64,000 bases of DNA from an uncultured Bacilli bacterium (lineage in GTDB: Bacteria; Bacillota_I; Bacilli_A; RF39; UBA660): the NCBI GenBank assembly GCA_934098735.1, contig CAKOOS010000005.1, positions 1 through 64,000 on the forward strand. Direction: 5' to 3'. The position numbers and the translations under genes are program-made. A model generated the notes under the pieces. That model did not search any database. It was not told the DNA's origin and saw only the letters and a list, made by a program, of their open reading frames with translations. This document shows, piece after piece, positions 8,145 through 17,619 of this stretch; the stretch's first letter is position 1, and each line of letters begins with the position of its first letter.

Positions 8145-8501
8145 ATGAACGGAAATTATTATCAAAATCCAACTTTTCCAACAAACAATTTTCAAACACC
8201 ACCAGGTAATATGTCAGTAACAGATGTTACTAATAATATTCCGCAAGAACAAAGTTATATCGAAAATATTTTACGTTTAAACAAAGGAAGAAAAATAAAA
8301 GCTTATGTTTCTTACCCAGATAGCAGTGCTTGGCAAAACAAAGTATACGAAGGAATAATTGAAGAAGCTGGAAAAGATCATTTAATAATCAGAGATAACA
8401 CTAATAATTTATGGTATTTAATTAGAATCATTTACTTAAATTACGTAGAATTTATGGAACCAATAATTTATTCTCATTCATATTCAGAAAAAACTTACTA
8501 A
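8145..8501 (+). CDS. gerQ: GerQ-like spore coat protein
   Basis: 118 residues. After a Gln/Asn/Pro-rich N-terminus comes QSYIENILRLNKGRKIKAYVSY...NKVYEGIIEEAGKDHLIIRD...WYLIRIIYLNYVEF, the GerQ (YwdL) core. In Bacillus GerQ is a coat protein cross-linked by transglutaminase and needed for the germination enzyme CwlJ. The SD AGAGGTG is 7 bases before the ATG. It is one of only three left-arm genes pointing toward the origin and is monocistronic, closed by its own terminator. Confidence 0.88.
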   Translation: MNGNYYQNPTFPTNNFQTPPGNMSVTDVTNNIPQEQSYIENILRLNKGRKIKAYVSYPDSSAWQNKVYEGIIEEAGKDHLIIRDNTNNLWYLIRIIYLNYVEFMEPIIYSHSYSEKTY

Positions 8502-8523
8502 AATCACTTTTGTGATTTTTTTT
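8499..8523 (+). terminator. Terminator of gerQ
   Basis: AAATCAC (8501-8507), TTTT loop, GTGATTT (8512-8518), then a T run. It abuts the stop of the converging MBL gene. Confidence 0.8.
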
Positions 8524-9019
8524 AATAATAATAATTAAATCTTTTCTTTTCATCTCCTAAAGTAGTTTTAGGACCATGACCAGGATATAAAATTATTTCA
8601 TCTGGGTATTTTTGAATTAGTTTTAAACTTTTTATCATATCTAGATCACTTCCAGTTTCTAAATCAGTTCTTCCAATTGTACCATAGAAAATAAAATCAC
8701 CACAAAACATAATCTTATTTTCTTTAAAATAAAAAGTCTTACTATCAGCAGAATGACCTGGATTATGAATTACTTCATAATCAAAGAATCCACTTTTATT
8801 GTTGGCCTTTAGTTTAAAATAATTTTCTACTTCTTTCAAAGCTCCGACATGATCAAAATGATTGTGAGTAACAAGTATCTCTTTAACATTTTTATTTTTA
8901 CAAGCTTCAATTATTTTTAAAGCTTCATCACCTGGATCAATTATTATACTAAAATTATTTTTAGTTATTATATAACAATTTTCTTGTAATGCTCCAACTA
9001 CTAAAGTATCTATTTGCAT
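8522..9019 (-). CDS. Small metallo-beta-lactamase-fold hydrolase (glyoxalase II-like)
   Basis: The zinc motif THNHFDHVG (HxHxDH), then HNPGHSADS, CGDFIFYGTIGRTDL and YPGHGPKTTLGDEK are all present, so the metal site looks complete. The protein has only 165 residues against roughly 205-210 in common relatives; the missing part lies between HFDHVGALKE and YEVIHNPGH, where relatives have a helical/loop insertion. Substrate unknown; the family includes hydroxyacylglutathione-hydrolase-like and related thioesterases. Confidence 0.85.
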   Translation of the reverse strand: MQIDTLVVGALQENCYIITKNNFSIIIDPGDEALKIIEACKNKNVKEILVTHNHFDHVGALKEVENYFKLKANNKSGFFDYEVIHNPGHSADSKTFYFKENKIMFCGDFIFYGTIGRTDLETGSDLDMIKSLKLIQKYPDEIILYPGHGPKTTLGDEKKRFNYYY

Positions 9020-9063
9020 AAAATCACCAATTATAATATAACAAAAAAGCTACATTCTAACAA

Positions 9064-9087
9064 CAAAAAAATTTCTCTTTCGAGAAA
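9064..9087 (-). terminator. Terminator of the ftsE-ftsX-M23 operon
   Basis: TTTCTC stem (9072-9077 with 9082-9087) with a GAAA tetraloop on the minus strand and a T run after it, just downstream of the M23 gene stop. Confidence 0.8.
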
Positions 9088-9091
9088 CTTT

Positions 9092-10327
9092 TTAACCAAA
9101 CCACTGAGTTCTTGAATAAAACCAAGCACCTTTGCCAGGATATCCTGGGGGATTAATTAAGTGGGCTACAAATAGTTTATATGCATTCCTAGCTGGATAT
9201 TCAGTATAATATCCTTCAGATACTGACAAATGCAAGTGAGCTCCAAATGTACAAGTATCATATCCACCATATTTAGCAGACGTACTATAACCACCAGATT
9301 TACCAATAACTGTCTGAGTTGTTATATTTTGTCCTTCTTTTACACTTACTGATAATAAATGAGCATATAATAAAGTATATTTTTTACCAGCTACAAGTGA
9401 CTGAACATAAACTTGATTACCACCACAGTTAGTTCTAATTATACTTATAACTCTTCCGTTAGTTGAAGAATAAACAGTTGTTCCCTCTGCCATTCCTAAA
9501 TCAATTCCACTATGATTGCTAGATTTTCCATTTAAAATACGATAACCAAACAAACTAGATACGTAAGCCTTACTTACAGGTTTTAACCATCCAGTATTAG
9601 CTCCATAAGAAATACATACTGCAAGCCGATCAGAATCTTTACAACCGGCATCTTCGTACATTTTAATAAGTGATTTTTGAATTTTAATTTCATCTTCAAT
9701 TGAAACTGATATATCAGATAATTCTAACATACTACTATCTAATTCTGCAATTTTTTGTTCATAAGTTGTAATATTACTTTGTAATTGTTTTTCATAATTT
9801 TTCAAATCAACTTGTTTTTGTTCATTTGTCTTTATAAGACTATCTAGTTCTGCTAGTTTGTTTTTATTATATGTTGCAAGTTGTTCAATTGCATCAATAC
9901 GCATAATTAAATCTGTCATAGAAGCTGAGTCACTAACAAATTGTAAATAAGCATTATCACCATTCATAAGTTGATAAAAAGCCATTATTTCATTAGTTTG
10001 TTCATTTAACTCTGTAATCTTAGTCTGCGTACTTTCTATTTCTGCCTTCGCAGTTGCTATATTATTTTCTGACTTTTCTATTTCAGAATGTGCTTCATTA
10101 ATTGCTACATTCTTTGCATTAATTTCTGCTTTCGTCAAATTCTTTTTATATTCATTATTTCGATACTTTGTTTCTAAATCTTTAAGTTCAGCTTTTAATT
10201 CTGCAAGCGTCGTAGCTTTGCTAGAAGCATTAGTTTTCGTAGGTATAATCAAAAAAGAGTAAGCTATAATAACTATAACGCTTATATAACGAATGAAATA
10301 GTTTAAATATTTTTTAATAGTCATCAT
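9092..10327 (-). CDS. Coiled-coil M23 murein hydrolase (PcsB/EnvC-like partner of FtsEX)
   Basis: 411 residues: signal/membrane segment about residues 11-30, long coiled coil about 38-228, then a LytM/M23 domain with NHSGIDLG (H272, D276), H323 and HLH (364-366), the full set of Zn ligands and catalytic His. FtsEX controls such hydrolases at the septum. The gene overlaps ftsX by 4 bases (ATGA), which strongly supports a functional FtsEX-hydrolase unit. Cys pairs at 229/238 and 301/359 are unusual for low-GC Gram-positive secreted proteins but their pairing is unknown. Confidence 0.9.
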   Translation of the reverse strand: MMTIKKYLNYFIRYISVIVIIAYSFLIIPTKTNASSKATTLAELKAELKDLETKYRNNEYKKNLTKAEINAKNVAINEAHSEIEKSENNIATAKAEIESTQTKITELNEQTNEIMAFYQLMNGDNAYLQFVSDSASMTDLIMRIDAIEQLATYNKNKLAELDSLIKTNEQKQVDLKNYEKQLQSNITTYEQKIAELDSSMLELSDISVSIEDEIKIQKSLIKMYEDAGCKDSDRLAVCISYGANTGWLKPVSKAYVSSLFGYRILNGKSSNHSGIDLGMAEGTTVYSSTNGRVISIIRTNCGGNQVYVQSLVAGKKYTLLYAHLLSVSVKEGQNITTQTVIGKSGGYSTSAKYGGYDTCTFGAHLHLSVSEGYYTEYPARNAYKLFVAHLINPPGYPGKGAWFYSRTQWFG

Positions 10328-11217
10328 ATTTTTAAATACTTCCTTACCGCTTTAATACTTCCAAACATTCCAACAATCGCTCCAATACCTACTAAGATCA
10401 AAGAAACCCAAAATACAAAATTATAAGGTTTTATAAGCATAATCATATTTGTAAAAAGCTTTCCATGTAATCTGGTATATAAAATTACATAACCATAAAT
10501 AGTAATACAAACAGGTATTATTGATCCAATAATCCCAATTATAAATCCCTCAAATAGAAAAGGAAGTTTTATACAAATATTTGAAGCACCAACTAAACGC
10601 ATAATTTCAATTTCATTTCGGCGACTAAATATTGTAAGCTTAATTGTATTGCCAATTAAAAAACTTGTAACTAAAACTAATGCAATTACTAAAACTATAA
10701 CAACTTTTTGAACTACATCAAATACAGATATAACTTTTTCAACCATTCCTTCGCCATATTTGACAGTATCTACACCATTAATACTTTCAATATACTCACT
10801 AGTTTCTTTTAATTTTTTTACATCATTTACTTTTAAAATAAAAGAATTTAAAAGAGGATTTTCATCTAAATAATTAAGAACTGTTTCAAAAGAAGAATTA
10901 TAATTACTCATTTCAAGTTTCCATTCGTCTTTACTCTTAAATACTACTTCTGATACATTACTTTGATTGTTTAAATCAGCTTTAATATTCTCTATTTGCT
11001 CATCTGTTACATCTTTATTTAAATATACAATAATTGTTAGTTCATCTTCAATTAATTTAGTAGCATTATCAACGTTTGCTGCAGCTACTAAAGCAACAGC
11101 TACTAAAATTAAAGTTATAGTTGTACACATAATTGAAGCAAAACTTAAAGAAAAATTTCTTATTACACTTTTAAAAGCATCTCTTATGCTTCGGAAAAAA
11201 ATTCTAAATGCCTTCAT
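10324..11217 (-). CDS. ftsX: Cell-division ABC permease FtsX
   Basis: 297 residues from the ATG at 11217, which is preferred over the ATG at 11241 because AAAGGAAG lies upstream. One N-terminal membrane helix (SFASIMCTTITLILVAVALVAAANV), a large extracytoplasmic domain, then three more helices, with the family stretch GNTIKLTIFSRRNEIEIMRLVGASNICIKLPFLFEGFIIG. It overlaps the end of ftsE by 14 bases. Works with FtsE to activate the M23 hydrolase encoded next. Confidence 0.95.
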   Translation of the reverse strand: MKAFRIFFRSIRDAFKSVIRNFSLSFASIMCTTITLILVAVALVAAANVDNATKLIEDELTIIVYLNKDVTDEQIENIKADLNNQSNVSEVVFKSKDEWKLEMSNYNSSFETVLNYLDENPLLNSFILKVNDVKKLKETSEYIESINGVDTVKYGEGMVEKVISVFDVVQKVVIVLVIALVLVTSFLIGNTIKLTIFSRRNEIEIMRLVGASNICIKLPFLFEGFIIGIIGSIIPVCITIYGYVILYTRLHGKLFTNMIMLIKPYNFVFWVSLILVGIGAIVGMFGSIKAVRKYLKI

Positions 11218-11905
11218 TTGTCTTATAACTTCCTTTCGCATAATCTCCAGCTAAAACACCATGATTAATTAATAAAACTCTTTTCTTCATTCTATCAACA
11301 ATTTCTTTATCATGGGTAGCCATTATAATAGTTGTACCTAATTCTTTATTAATTTTTTCAATAACATTCATTATATCTTTACTAGTTTCAGGATCTAGGT
11401 TACCTGTAGGTTCATCACATATTAACAATTTTGGCTCATTTACAATAGCCCTAGCTATACAAACTCTTTGTTGTTCACCACCAGATAGCTCTCCCGGAAA
11501 AGCTCTCACCTTTTCCTTTAAACCTACCCTTTCTAAAGCACTTATTACTTTAGGTCTAATTTCTGAACTCTTCATCCCAATACATTCTAACGCAAAAGCT
11601 ACATTTTCATAAACAGTTAATCTAGGAAGAAGTTTAAAATCTTGAAATACTATTCCTAGTTTTCTTCTTAATTTATATACTTTTCTATTTCTTAATTTAC
11701 CTACATTTAAACCACCAACATATACAGTTCCACTTGTTGGTTTTTCTTCTCGATAAAGCATTTTTATAAATGTTGATTTACCACTAGCAGTAAGACCAAT
11801 AACAAAAACAAACTCACCCTTAGAAACTTCAACAGACAAATCTGCAATAGCAGTTATGCCATTTTTATAGGTTTTATTTACATTTTTCAATTCTATAAAC
11901 TTCAT
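11204..11905 (-). CDS. ftsE: Cell-division ABC ATPase FtsE
   Basis: 233 residues. Walker A GLTASGKSTF, FQDFKLLPRLTVYENVAFALE (Q-loop region), signature LSGGEQQRVCIARAI, Walker B LLICDEPTGNLDPETS, and H-switch ATHDKEIV. SD GGAGG lies 6 bases before the ATG. It begins the ftsE-ftsX-M23 operon, divergent from the flippase gene. Confidence 0.96.
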   Translation of the reverse strand: MKFIELKNVNKTYKNGITAIADLSVEVSKGEFVFVIGLTASGKSTFIKMLYREEKPTSGTVYVGGLNVGKLRNRKVYKLRRKLGIVFQDFKLLPRLTVYENVAFALECIGMKSSEIRPKVISALERVGLKEKVRAFPGELSGGEQQRVCIARAIVNEPKLLICDEPTGNLDPETSKDIMNVIEKINKELGTTIIMATHDKEIVDRMKKRVLLINHGVLAGDYAKGSYKTNEGI

Positions 11906-11983
11906 GATGGTCCTCCAGCATAATTATATCATTAATAATTTTATTTATAAATGGTAAATTATTGTATTTTACATAAACATTAC

Positions 11984-12012
11984 TTGTAAAGGCCTATTAT
12001 ATTTATTATAAT
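11984..12012 (+). promoter_or_regulatory. Sigma-A promoter of the flippase gene
   Basis: TTGTAA (11984-11989), 17 bases, TATAAT (12007-12012). The leader before the TTG start would be only about 15 bases, just enough for the SD. Confidence 0.65.
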
Positions 12013-12033
12013 TGAGGATATGGAGATGATTAT

Positions 12034-13644
12034 TTGAAAAAAAATGAATTTATAGAAGGAGCTATGATTGCCACAATAGCAATAATAGTATCAAAAATAT
12101 TGGGAGTTCTTTATGTTATTCCATTTTATAAAATTATTGGTGAAAACGGCGGAGCTTTATATGGTTATGCCTATAATATATATAACTTTTTTCTTATTAT
12201 TTCTTCTGCAGGTATTCCACTTGCCATTAGTAAAATAACAAGTGAATATAATACTTTGGGAAAATATAAAGAAAAAACATACATGTTTAAGTATTCTAAA
12301 AAAATAATTAGAATATTTTCAATTGTATCTTTTTGTATTTGCTTTTTTGGAGCTAATTTAATTGCCAATGCTATCGTTGGAGACTTAACTGGAGGAAACA
12401 GTGTATCAGATGTAGCTTTTGTAATAAGATGTGTTTCTTTTGCCATCTTAGTTGTTCCAATTCTTAGTATTTTTAGAGGTTACTTACAAGGTCATAGATA
12501 TATATCTGTTCCTTCAATAGGACAAGTTATTGAACAATTTGTAAGAGTTGTAGTTATTATAGCAGGTTCTTTCTTAGCCTTAAAAGTCTTTAATTTATCG
12601 GTTGCTCAAGCAGTTGGAATTGCCGTCTTCGGAGCATGCGCTGGAGCATTAGTTTCTTATGGTTATTTATTAATTAAAACTAATAAAGTTAAAAACGAAA
12701 TCTTTGTTCCATTTGAAGAAGTTTCTAAAGAAGAAAAGAAAAGCATATTAAAAAAATTAATTGGATATTGCATTCCTTTCATCATTATAAACGTAGCTAA
12801 TAGTATATATAATTCTGTTGACATGATTCTAGTTATAAAGGGATTAAATTGGATAGGTTACCCTGCCAAAGACATTGAGACTATATCATCAGTATTTACA
12901 ACATGGGGAAGTAAACTTGTTAGTGTTGTAACAGCAATCGCAACTGGACTTGTAATCAGCTTAATTCCTTCTATAGTTGAAGCATTTACTAAAAATGATA
13001 TGGAAGAAGTAAATAACCAATTTAATAAAACATTACAAGTTCTACTATATATAATTTTGCCTCTTTCAATATTTTTAAGCATATTTTCTAAAGAAGTATG
13101 GACATGCTTTTACGGAGAAAGTTTTTATGGTCCTTTAATATTTAAATATATTATATTGCTTGCCATTTTAGATAGTGCTTATATAATGATATGTAGTGCT
13201 CTTCAAGGATTAAGCAAAACCAAATTAATTTATATATCCGTAGCAACTGGATTAATTACTAAAACTATTTTAGATATTCCTTTAATATTTTTATTTAACA
13301 AACTTGGTATTTATCCTTTTTATGGAGCAATTCTAGCAACCACAATTGGTTATATTTTATCATTAATTATACCTCTTTATACACTAAAGACTAAATACAA
13401 ATTTAATTACCAAAAAACTATAAAATCTATACCAAAATTAGTTTTGACAGTTGTTATATTAATAGTTATTTCCGTGCTTTTACGCAATATAGTATTTAGC
13501 CGTGTATCAGGTAGAATTGCAATTTTATTAGCTTTAGGAGTAATAGGTTTAGTTGATCTAATCATTTACTACTTACTAAACAAAGAATTATTAAATGATT
13601 TACTCGGAGATAAAATTTTAAAAAAATTTAAAAAGAATAAATAA
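12034..13644 (+). CDS. MurJ/SpoVB-type lipid flippase (polysaccharide biosynthesis protein)
   Basis: 536 residues with about 14 hydrophobic segments and the MATE/MVF features IVSKILGVLYVIPFYKIIG (N-terminus), SSAGIPLAISKITSEY, and FRGYLQGHRYISVPSIGQVIEQFVRV. This is the SpoVB/YtgP(MurJ)/YabM group that moves lipid-linked cell-wall precursors. In Bacillus yabM lies between spoVT and yabN; here it stands alone pointing toward the origin, so the MurJ, YabM and SpoVB roles cannot be separated. Start is TTG 12034 with GGAG 8 bases upstream. Confidence 0.88.
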   Translation: MKKNEFIEGAMIATIAIIVSKILGVLYVIPFYKIIGENGGALYGYAYNIYNFFLIISSAGIPLAISKITSEYNTLGKYKEKTYMFKYSKKIIRIFSIVSFCICFFGANLIANAIVGDLTGGNSVSDVAFVIRCVSFAILVVPILSIFRGYLQGHRYISVPSIGQVIEQFVRVVVIIAGSFLALKVFNLSVAQAVGIAVFGACAGALVSYGYLLIKTNKVKNEIFVPFEEVSKEEKKSILKKLIGYCIPFIIINVANSIYNSVDMILVIKGLNWIGYPAKDIETISSVFTTWGSKLVSVVTAIATGLVISLIPSIVEAFTKNDMEEVNNQFNKTLQVLLYIILPLSIFLSIFSKEVWTCFYGESFYGPLIFKYIILLAILDSAYIMICSALQGLSKTKLIYISVATGLITKTILDIPLIFLFNKLGIYPFYGAILATTIGYILSLIIPLYTLKTKYKFNYQKTIKSIPKLVLTVVILIVISVLLRNIVFSRVSGRIAILLALGVIGLVDLIIYYLLNKELLNDLLGDKILKKFKKNK

Positions 13645-13678
13645 AAAATGTTTTAAACATTAAGTTTAAAACATTTTT
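13644..13678. terminator. Bidirectional terminator between flippase gene and gap
   Basis: Perfect 15-bp stem (13644-13658 with 13664-13678), 5-base loop, A run on one side and T run on the other. The flippase stop ends at 13644 and the gap stop codon (13666-13668) is inside the stem. Confidence 0.92.
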
Positions 13679-14667
13679 TTTGCAGTTCTAAGCATTTGGG
13701 CTGTATAACCATATTCATTATCATACCAAGCAAGTACTTTAACAAGTTGAGTTCCATCAGCTTCCACAATGTTCGTTGAAAGGCCATCAACTATAGCCCC
13801 TACTTTTTTACCTAGACAATCGCTTGAAACTATTGGATCCATTGTAAACTTAATAGTTTCGTTTTGATTTTCTCTAAATAATCTATTTACTTCTTCAACA
13901 CTAGTATTTCTATTTAATTCTAAAGTTAGATCTACAACAGACCCATCTGCAGTTGGAACTCGTAAAGCGTTACCATCAAGTTTACCAAGAAGTTCTGGAA
14001 TAACTAAGCCAATTGCTTTCGCAGCACCTGTACTAGATGGAACAATATTTTGAGCACAAGCTCTACCACGTCTAGAATTAATACCCTTTTTATGAGCAAT
14101 ATCCAAAGTTGCTTGATCATTTGTATAAGCATGAACAGTAGTCATAAATCCTTTTTTAATACCAATATTTTTTTGTAAAATGTTTAAAACTGGTGCTAAA
14201 CAATTAGTTGTACAACTAGCTGCACTAACCACTATATCTTCACTAGTTAAGATGTTATCATTTACATTATAAACAATAGTTTTCATATCTCCCTTTCCAG
14301 GAGCACTTATTAATACTTTTTTAGCACCTGCTGAAATATGTTTCATAGCATCTTCTTTTTGAGTAAACTTGCCAGTACATTCAAGTACTAAATCAACACC
14401 AAGTTCACCCCAAGGAAGATTTGCAGGATCAGTTTCACTAAATACTTTAATTCTTTTAACACCCGCTACTACTATTTCATTTCCTTCTGCTTTTATTTCA
14501 TCTTCATGAAATGATCCATGTACAGTATCATATTTAACTAAATACGCTAAATCCTCAGCACTTGTTAAATCATTAATAGCCACAATATCAAAATCTGTTT
14601 GTGTAACTATTTGTCTAAATGCTAATCTCCCAATTCTACCAAACCCATTAATTGCTACTTTAATCAT
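13666..14667 (-). CDS. gap: Glyceraldehyde-3-phosphate dehydrogenase
   Basis: 333 residues. NAD-binding INGFGRIGRLAFR, the catalytic ASCTTNCLAP (Cys nucleophile), and the C-terminal WYDNEYGYTAQM are intact. It carries the glycolytic oxidation of GAP. It overlaps the upstream nucleoside kinase by 8 bases and has AGGAGG 8 bases before its ATG, so it is translated efficiently. Pairing gap with a uridine-kinase-type gene instead of pgk/tpi is unusual. Confidence 0.97.
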   Translation of the reverse strand: MIKVAINGFGRIGRLAFRQIVTQTDFDIVAINDLTSAEDLAYLVKYDTVHGSFHEDEIKAEGNEIVVAGVKRIKVFSETDPANLPWGELGVDLVLECTGKFTQKEDAMKHISAGAKKVLISAPGKGDMKTIVYNVNDNILTSEDIVVSAASCTTNCLAPVLNILQKNIGIKKGFMTTVHAYTNDQATLDIAHKKGINSRRGRACAQNIVPSSTGAAKAIGLVIPELLGKLDGNALRVPTADGSVVDLTLELNRNTSVEEVNRLFRENQNETIKFTMDPIVSSDCLGKKVGAIVDGLSTNIVEADGTQLVKVLAWYDNEYGYTAQMLRTAKKMF

Positions 14668-16306
14668 TATATTTTCCTCCTATAAATTCACGCAATATTG
14701 ATTCATCATTTACATATTCTCCTGGAATAGGAAAAAACTGTTTTAAAAAATCTAATAATCGTCTAGCCTCTTCATAATACGTAGACTCTACGCTTACTGA
14801 TAATAAAAGTGGTTCAACAAAAACTTTTAAAACTCCAACTTCATAAGCAAGAGCAGTATTTATAATTGCATTTGCTTGATGAATATATGGAAATATATAT
14901 TTTTCCTCTCCATTACGAACATTTTGCCAATTATCGATTGTATTTACAACATTATACCCCCTTGTACGATTATCTCTAACAATTCTTCTTAATAATCTTA
15001 AATCTAAAGTAGAAACATAATTATGTCTATCTATATTAAGGGGAATAAATGGACTTAAATATATTTTAAACTTATATTTTTCTGAAACATCTCTTGTTAG
15101 TTCTTCGTTTAATGCATGCAAGCCTTCAATTAAAAAGATACTGTTTTCTTTCATAGATATTTCATCTTTACCAAATTCCCTGATTCCTGACAAAAAATTA
15201 TACTTAGGAAAAACTACTTTATGACCACTTAATAAATCATTTAAATTTTTATTAAAAAGTTCTACATCAAGAGCTTCTAAACACTCAAAATCATAGTTAC
15301 CATTTTCATCTTTTGGATTTTTATCTCTATCAACAAAATAATCATCTAAGCTTATTGTAATAGGATCATAACCTAATGATTCAAAATAAGAAGATAATCT
15401 TAAAGCCGTAGTTGTTTTACCACTTGAAGAAGGACCTGCAATCAATATAAACTTTATATCTTTATTATCTTCTATCTGTTTAACTACTTTTGCAATATTC
15501 AAATAAAAAGATAATTCACAAGATCTAATAAAGCTTTTAATTTTACCATTACTAACAGTTTTATTTAAGTCAGTTACATAAGGCATATTTAATTTTTCTA
15601 AAAGATCTTTTCCCTCTAAAAAACTCTTAAGTATATTATCATAGTGAACATACTCAGGCACAAAACCATTAGTTCTTACTCCTGGAAATAAGAATATTAT
15701 TCGATTATTTCCTAAATAAACTAGTTCAAATTTATTAATTGCTCCAACATTGTGAGGCATCAAAGAATAAAAATAATTTATTTTACCTCTCAACTTATAT
15801 AAATTGACCACTTTATCATTTATATTTTGGATATTATCTGCTTTTTCATACTCATTTTTTTTCTTATAATACTTTATTGCTTCTTTAGGATTAATATTTA
15901 ATTTTTCAATAATATCATTTGATTCAATTATTTCACTCATTTTTTCTTTTATTTTAGAAATATCATCTTGATTTAATATCTTATCCCCAGTTACAACTCC
16001 TAGCATGCCTCTTGGAACACTGTGTTCATATCTAATATCTAAAGATGGATAAACTTCTTGTAGAGCAACTAAAAACAAAAACTTTAATCCAGCTTTATAA
16101 ATTTTATTTCCAGTAATATCGGATGTGTTAATAAACTCAACTTTTTCATCTCTATCTACTATTTTATCCAATGAAAAAACCTCATTATTTATTTTCAATC
16201 CTACTATATTTTCTAGATTACAATCTTTACTTACCTCATAAAATGTTATACCTTTTTTGTAATCATGAACAACATTATTATTCATAACAATACAAACTGT
16301 ATCCAT
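14660..16306 (-). CDS. Nucleoside (uridine-type) kinase with TGS/ThrRS-like N-terminal domains
   Basis: 548 residues. The N-terminal 200 residues resemble the TGS plus threonyl-tRNA-synthetase second additional domain (YEHSVPRGMLGVV); the C-terminal half is a P-loop kinase with GPSSSGKTTTALRLSSYF and SLDDYFVDRDKNPKDENGNYDFECLEALD, the uridine kinase/phosphoribulokinase fold. Members of this Firmicutes family are annotated nucleoside kinase; the true substrate is unproven. A promoter (TTCACA, 17 bases, TATAAT) precedes it and GAGGG lies near the ATG. Confidence 0.85.
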   Translation of the reverse strand: MDTVCIVMNNNVVHDYKKGITFYEVSKDCNLENIVGLKINNEVFSLDKIVDRDEKVEFINTSDITGNKIYKAGLKFLFLVALQEVYPSLDIRYEHSVPRGMLGVVTGDKILNQDDISKIKEKMSEIIESNDIIEKLNINPKEAIKYYKKKNEYEKADNIQNINDKVVNLYKLRGKINYFYSLMPHNVGAINKFELVYLGNNRIIFLFPGVRTNGFVPEYVHYDNILKSFLEGKDLLEKLNMPYVTDLNKTVSNGKIKSFIRSCELSFYLNIAKVVKQIEDNKDIKFILIAGPSSSGKTTTALRLSSYFESLGYDPITISLDDYFVDRDKNPKDENGNYDFECLEALDVELFNKNLNDLLSGHKVVFPKYNFLSGIREFGKDEISMKENSIFLIEGLHALNEELTRDVSEKYKFKIYLSPFIPLNIDRHNYVSTLDLRLLRRIVRDNRTRGYNVVNTIDNWQNVRNGEEKYIFPYIHQANAIINTALAYEVGVLKVFVEPLLLSVSVESTYYEEARRLLDFLKQFFPIPGEYVNDESILREFIGGKYND

Positions 16307-16329
16307 AAAATATCCCTCTATTCTTATTA

Positions 16330-16358
16330 ATTATATCAATTATTCTTAAATTTGTGAA
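16330..16358 (-). promoter_or_regulatory. Sigma-A promoter for the kinase-gap operon
   Basis: TTCACA (16353-16358) and TATAAT (16330-16335) with a 17-base spacer on the minus strand, in the divergent region before clpP. Confidence 0.65.
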
Positions 16359-16401
16359 TAAAAATAGCTTTTATTTACTATTATTTACTTAGGTGATTAA
16401 T

Positions 16402-16980
16402 TTGAATATAATTCCAACAGTAATTGAAAAATCCAATAATAAAGAATATGCTTATGATTTATATTCTAGACTACTTAAAGATCGAATTATTTTTTTAGTC
16501 GGAGAAATAAATGATAATACTGCAAATATAGTTATTAGTGAACTTTTATACTTAGATAATTTAAATCATGAAAATATTTATATATATATTAATAGTCCTG
16601 GCGGAGCCATAACAAGTGGAATGGGCATTTATGATACAATGCGATTTATATCTAGTAAAGTCATTACAATTGGCCTTGGAATGTGTGCTAGCATGGCAGC
16701 TTTCTTACTTTCTAGCGGTGATGAAAGATATGCTCTTCCAAATGCTGAAATCATGATACATCAACCATTAGGTGGAGCACAAGGTCAAGCAAGTGATATA
16801 AAAATTGCAGCTGAAAGAATAATCAAACTAAAAGAAAAATTAAATAAAATTTTAGCGGATAATACTAATCAAGCCCTTGAAAAAATATATCTTGATACAG
16901 AAAGAGATAATTTCTTAAGTGCTTTTGAGGCTAAAGAATATGGACTTATTGATGACATAATAAAAAAGAATGAATTTTAA
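16402..16980 (+). CDS. clpP: ATP-dependent Clp protease proteolytic subunit
   Basis: 192 residues from TTG 16402. Catalytic triad: Ser97 (GMCASMAAFLLSSG), His about 120 (MIHQPLGGAQGQASD), and Asp about 170 (ERDNFLSAFEAKEYGLID). The TTG start yields MNIIPTVIEKS, matching the conserved ClpP N-terminus, and has AGGTG 6 bases upstream; a GTG at 16393 overlaps that SD and is unlikely. It points toward the origin and its stop overlaps that of divIC by 3 bases. Confidence 0.95.
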   Translation: MNIIPTVIEKSNNKEYAYDLYSRLLKDRIIFLVGEINDNTANIVISELLYLDNLNHENIYIYINSPGGAITSGMGIYDTMRFISSKVITIGLGMCASMAAFLLSSGDERYALPNAEIMIHQPLGGAQGQASDIKIAAERIIKLKEKLNKILADNTNQALEKIYLDTERDNFLSAFEAKEYGLIDDIIKKNEF

Positions 16981-17261
16981 TCCATTCTAATAATTATTTC
17001 TCCATCTGCAGAATACATGAATCTTTCTTTTGCATATCTAGCTATATAATCATCATCTTGTAATTTAGTAACTTCACTAACAAGTTTTTCCTCATCTTCA
17101 AGTAATGTTGCATATTTGTGATTAAGAATTGTAATTTCACTTTTATTTTCTAATATTTTTGTCCAATCTTTAGCAACAGAACTAACCAAAGATATAATCA
17201 AAAGAACAATAATCGTAGAAATAAGAACCAACCGCTTCTTTTCTTTTTTCGTTTTTTTCAT
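16977..17261 (-). CDS. divIC: DivIC-like septum formation initiator
   Basis: 94 residues: basic N-terminus, one membrane helix (about 11-31), then a short coiled coil (NHKYATLLEDEEKLVSEVTKLQDDDYIARYAKERFMY). The DDDYIARYAKERF segment with KE.GE-like end is typical of FtsB/DivIC. In Bacillus divIC follows yabP-yabQ exactly as here. Confidence 0.88.
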   Translation of the reverse strand: MKKTKKEKKRLVLISTIIVLLIISLVSSVAKDWTKILENKSEITILNHKYATLLEDEEKLVSEVTKLQDDDYIARYAKERFMYSADGEIIIRMD

Positions 17262-17301
17262 ATTTACGCCCCATTTTCATAAACATTATATCAAAAAAAA
17301 A

Positions 17302-17619
17302 TTAAAACTTTAATTTTAATTTTAATTTATTTACACATTTTTTACAAATGGATTGTAGCTTTATATAATTAAGAGCCATAAATACAAAGCCAATAACAAC
17401 TGTTATTATAAAATATATATGAATCATTCCCATATTTACTTTATACATAAGATAGACATAGATTATAACCATATCAATTACAAATACTAAAGACACCAAA
17501 AACTTTATAAAATTATTTTTTTTATTTAAAATAAATTTATTAAATCTAGCTAATAAGTAAAAAATAATACCATAAAGAAAAGATATAATAAAAGATATAA
17601 CTTGAATAAAACTATTCAT
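17302..17619 (-). CDS. yabQ: YabQ-like spore cortex biosynthesis membrane protein
   Basis: 105 residues with three hydrophobic helices; short inner-membrane protein between yabP and divIC. Called mainly from gene order (yabP-yabQ-divIC) plus length and topology; YabQ sequences are weakly conserved. YabQ is needed for spore cortex in Bacillus. Confidence 0.72.
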   Translation of the reverse strand: MNSFIQVISFIISFLYGIIFYLLARFNKFILNKKNNFIKFLVSLVFVIDMVIIYVYLMYKVNMGMIHIYFIITVVIGFVFMALNYIKLQSICKKCVNKLKLKLKF

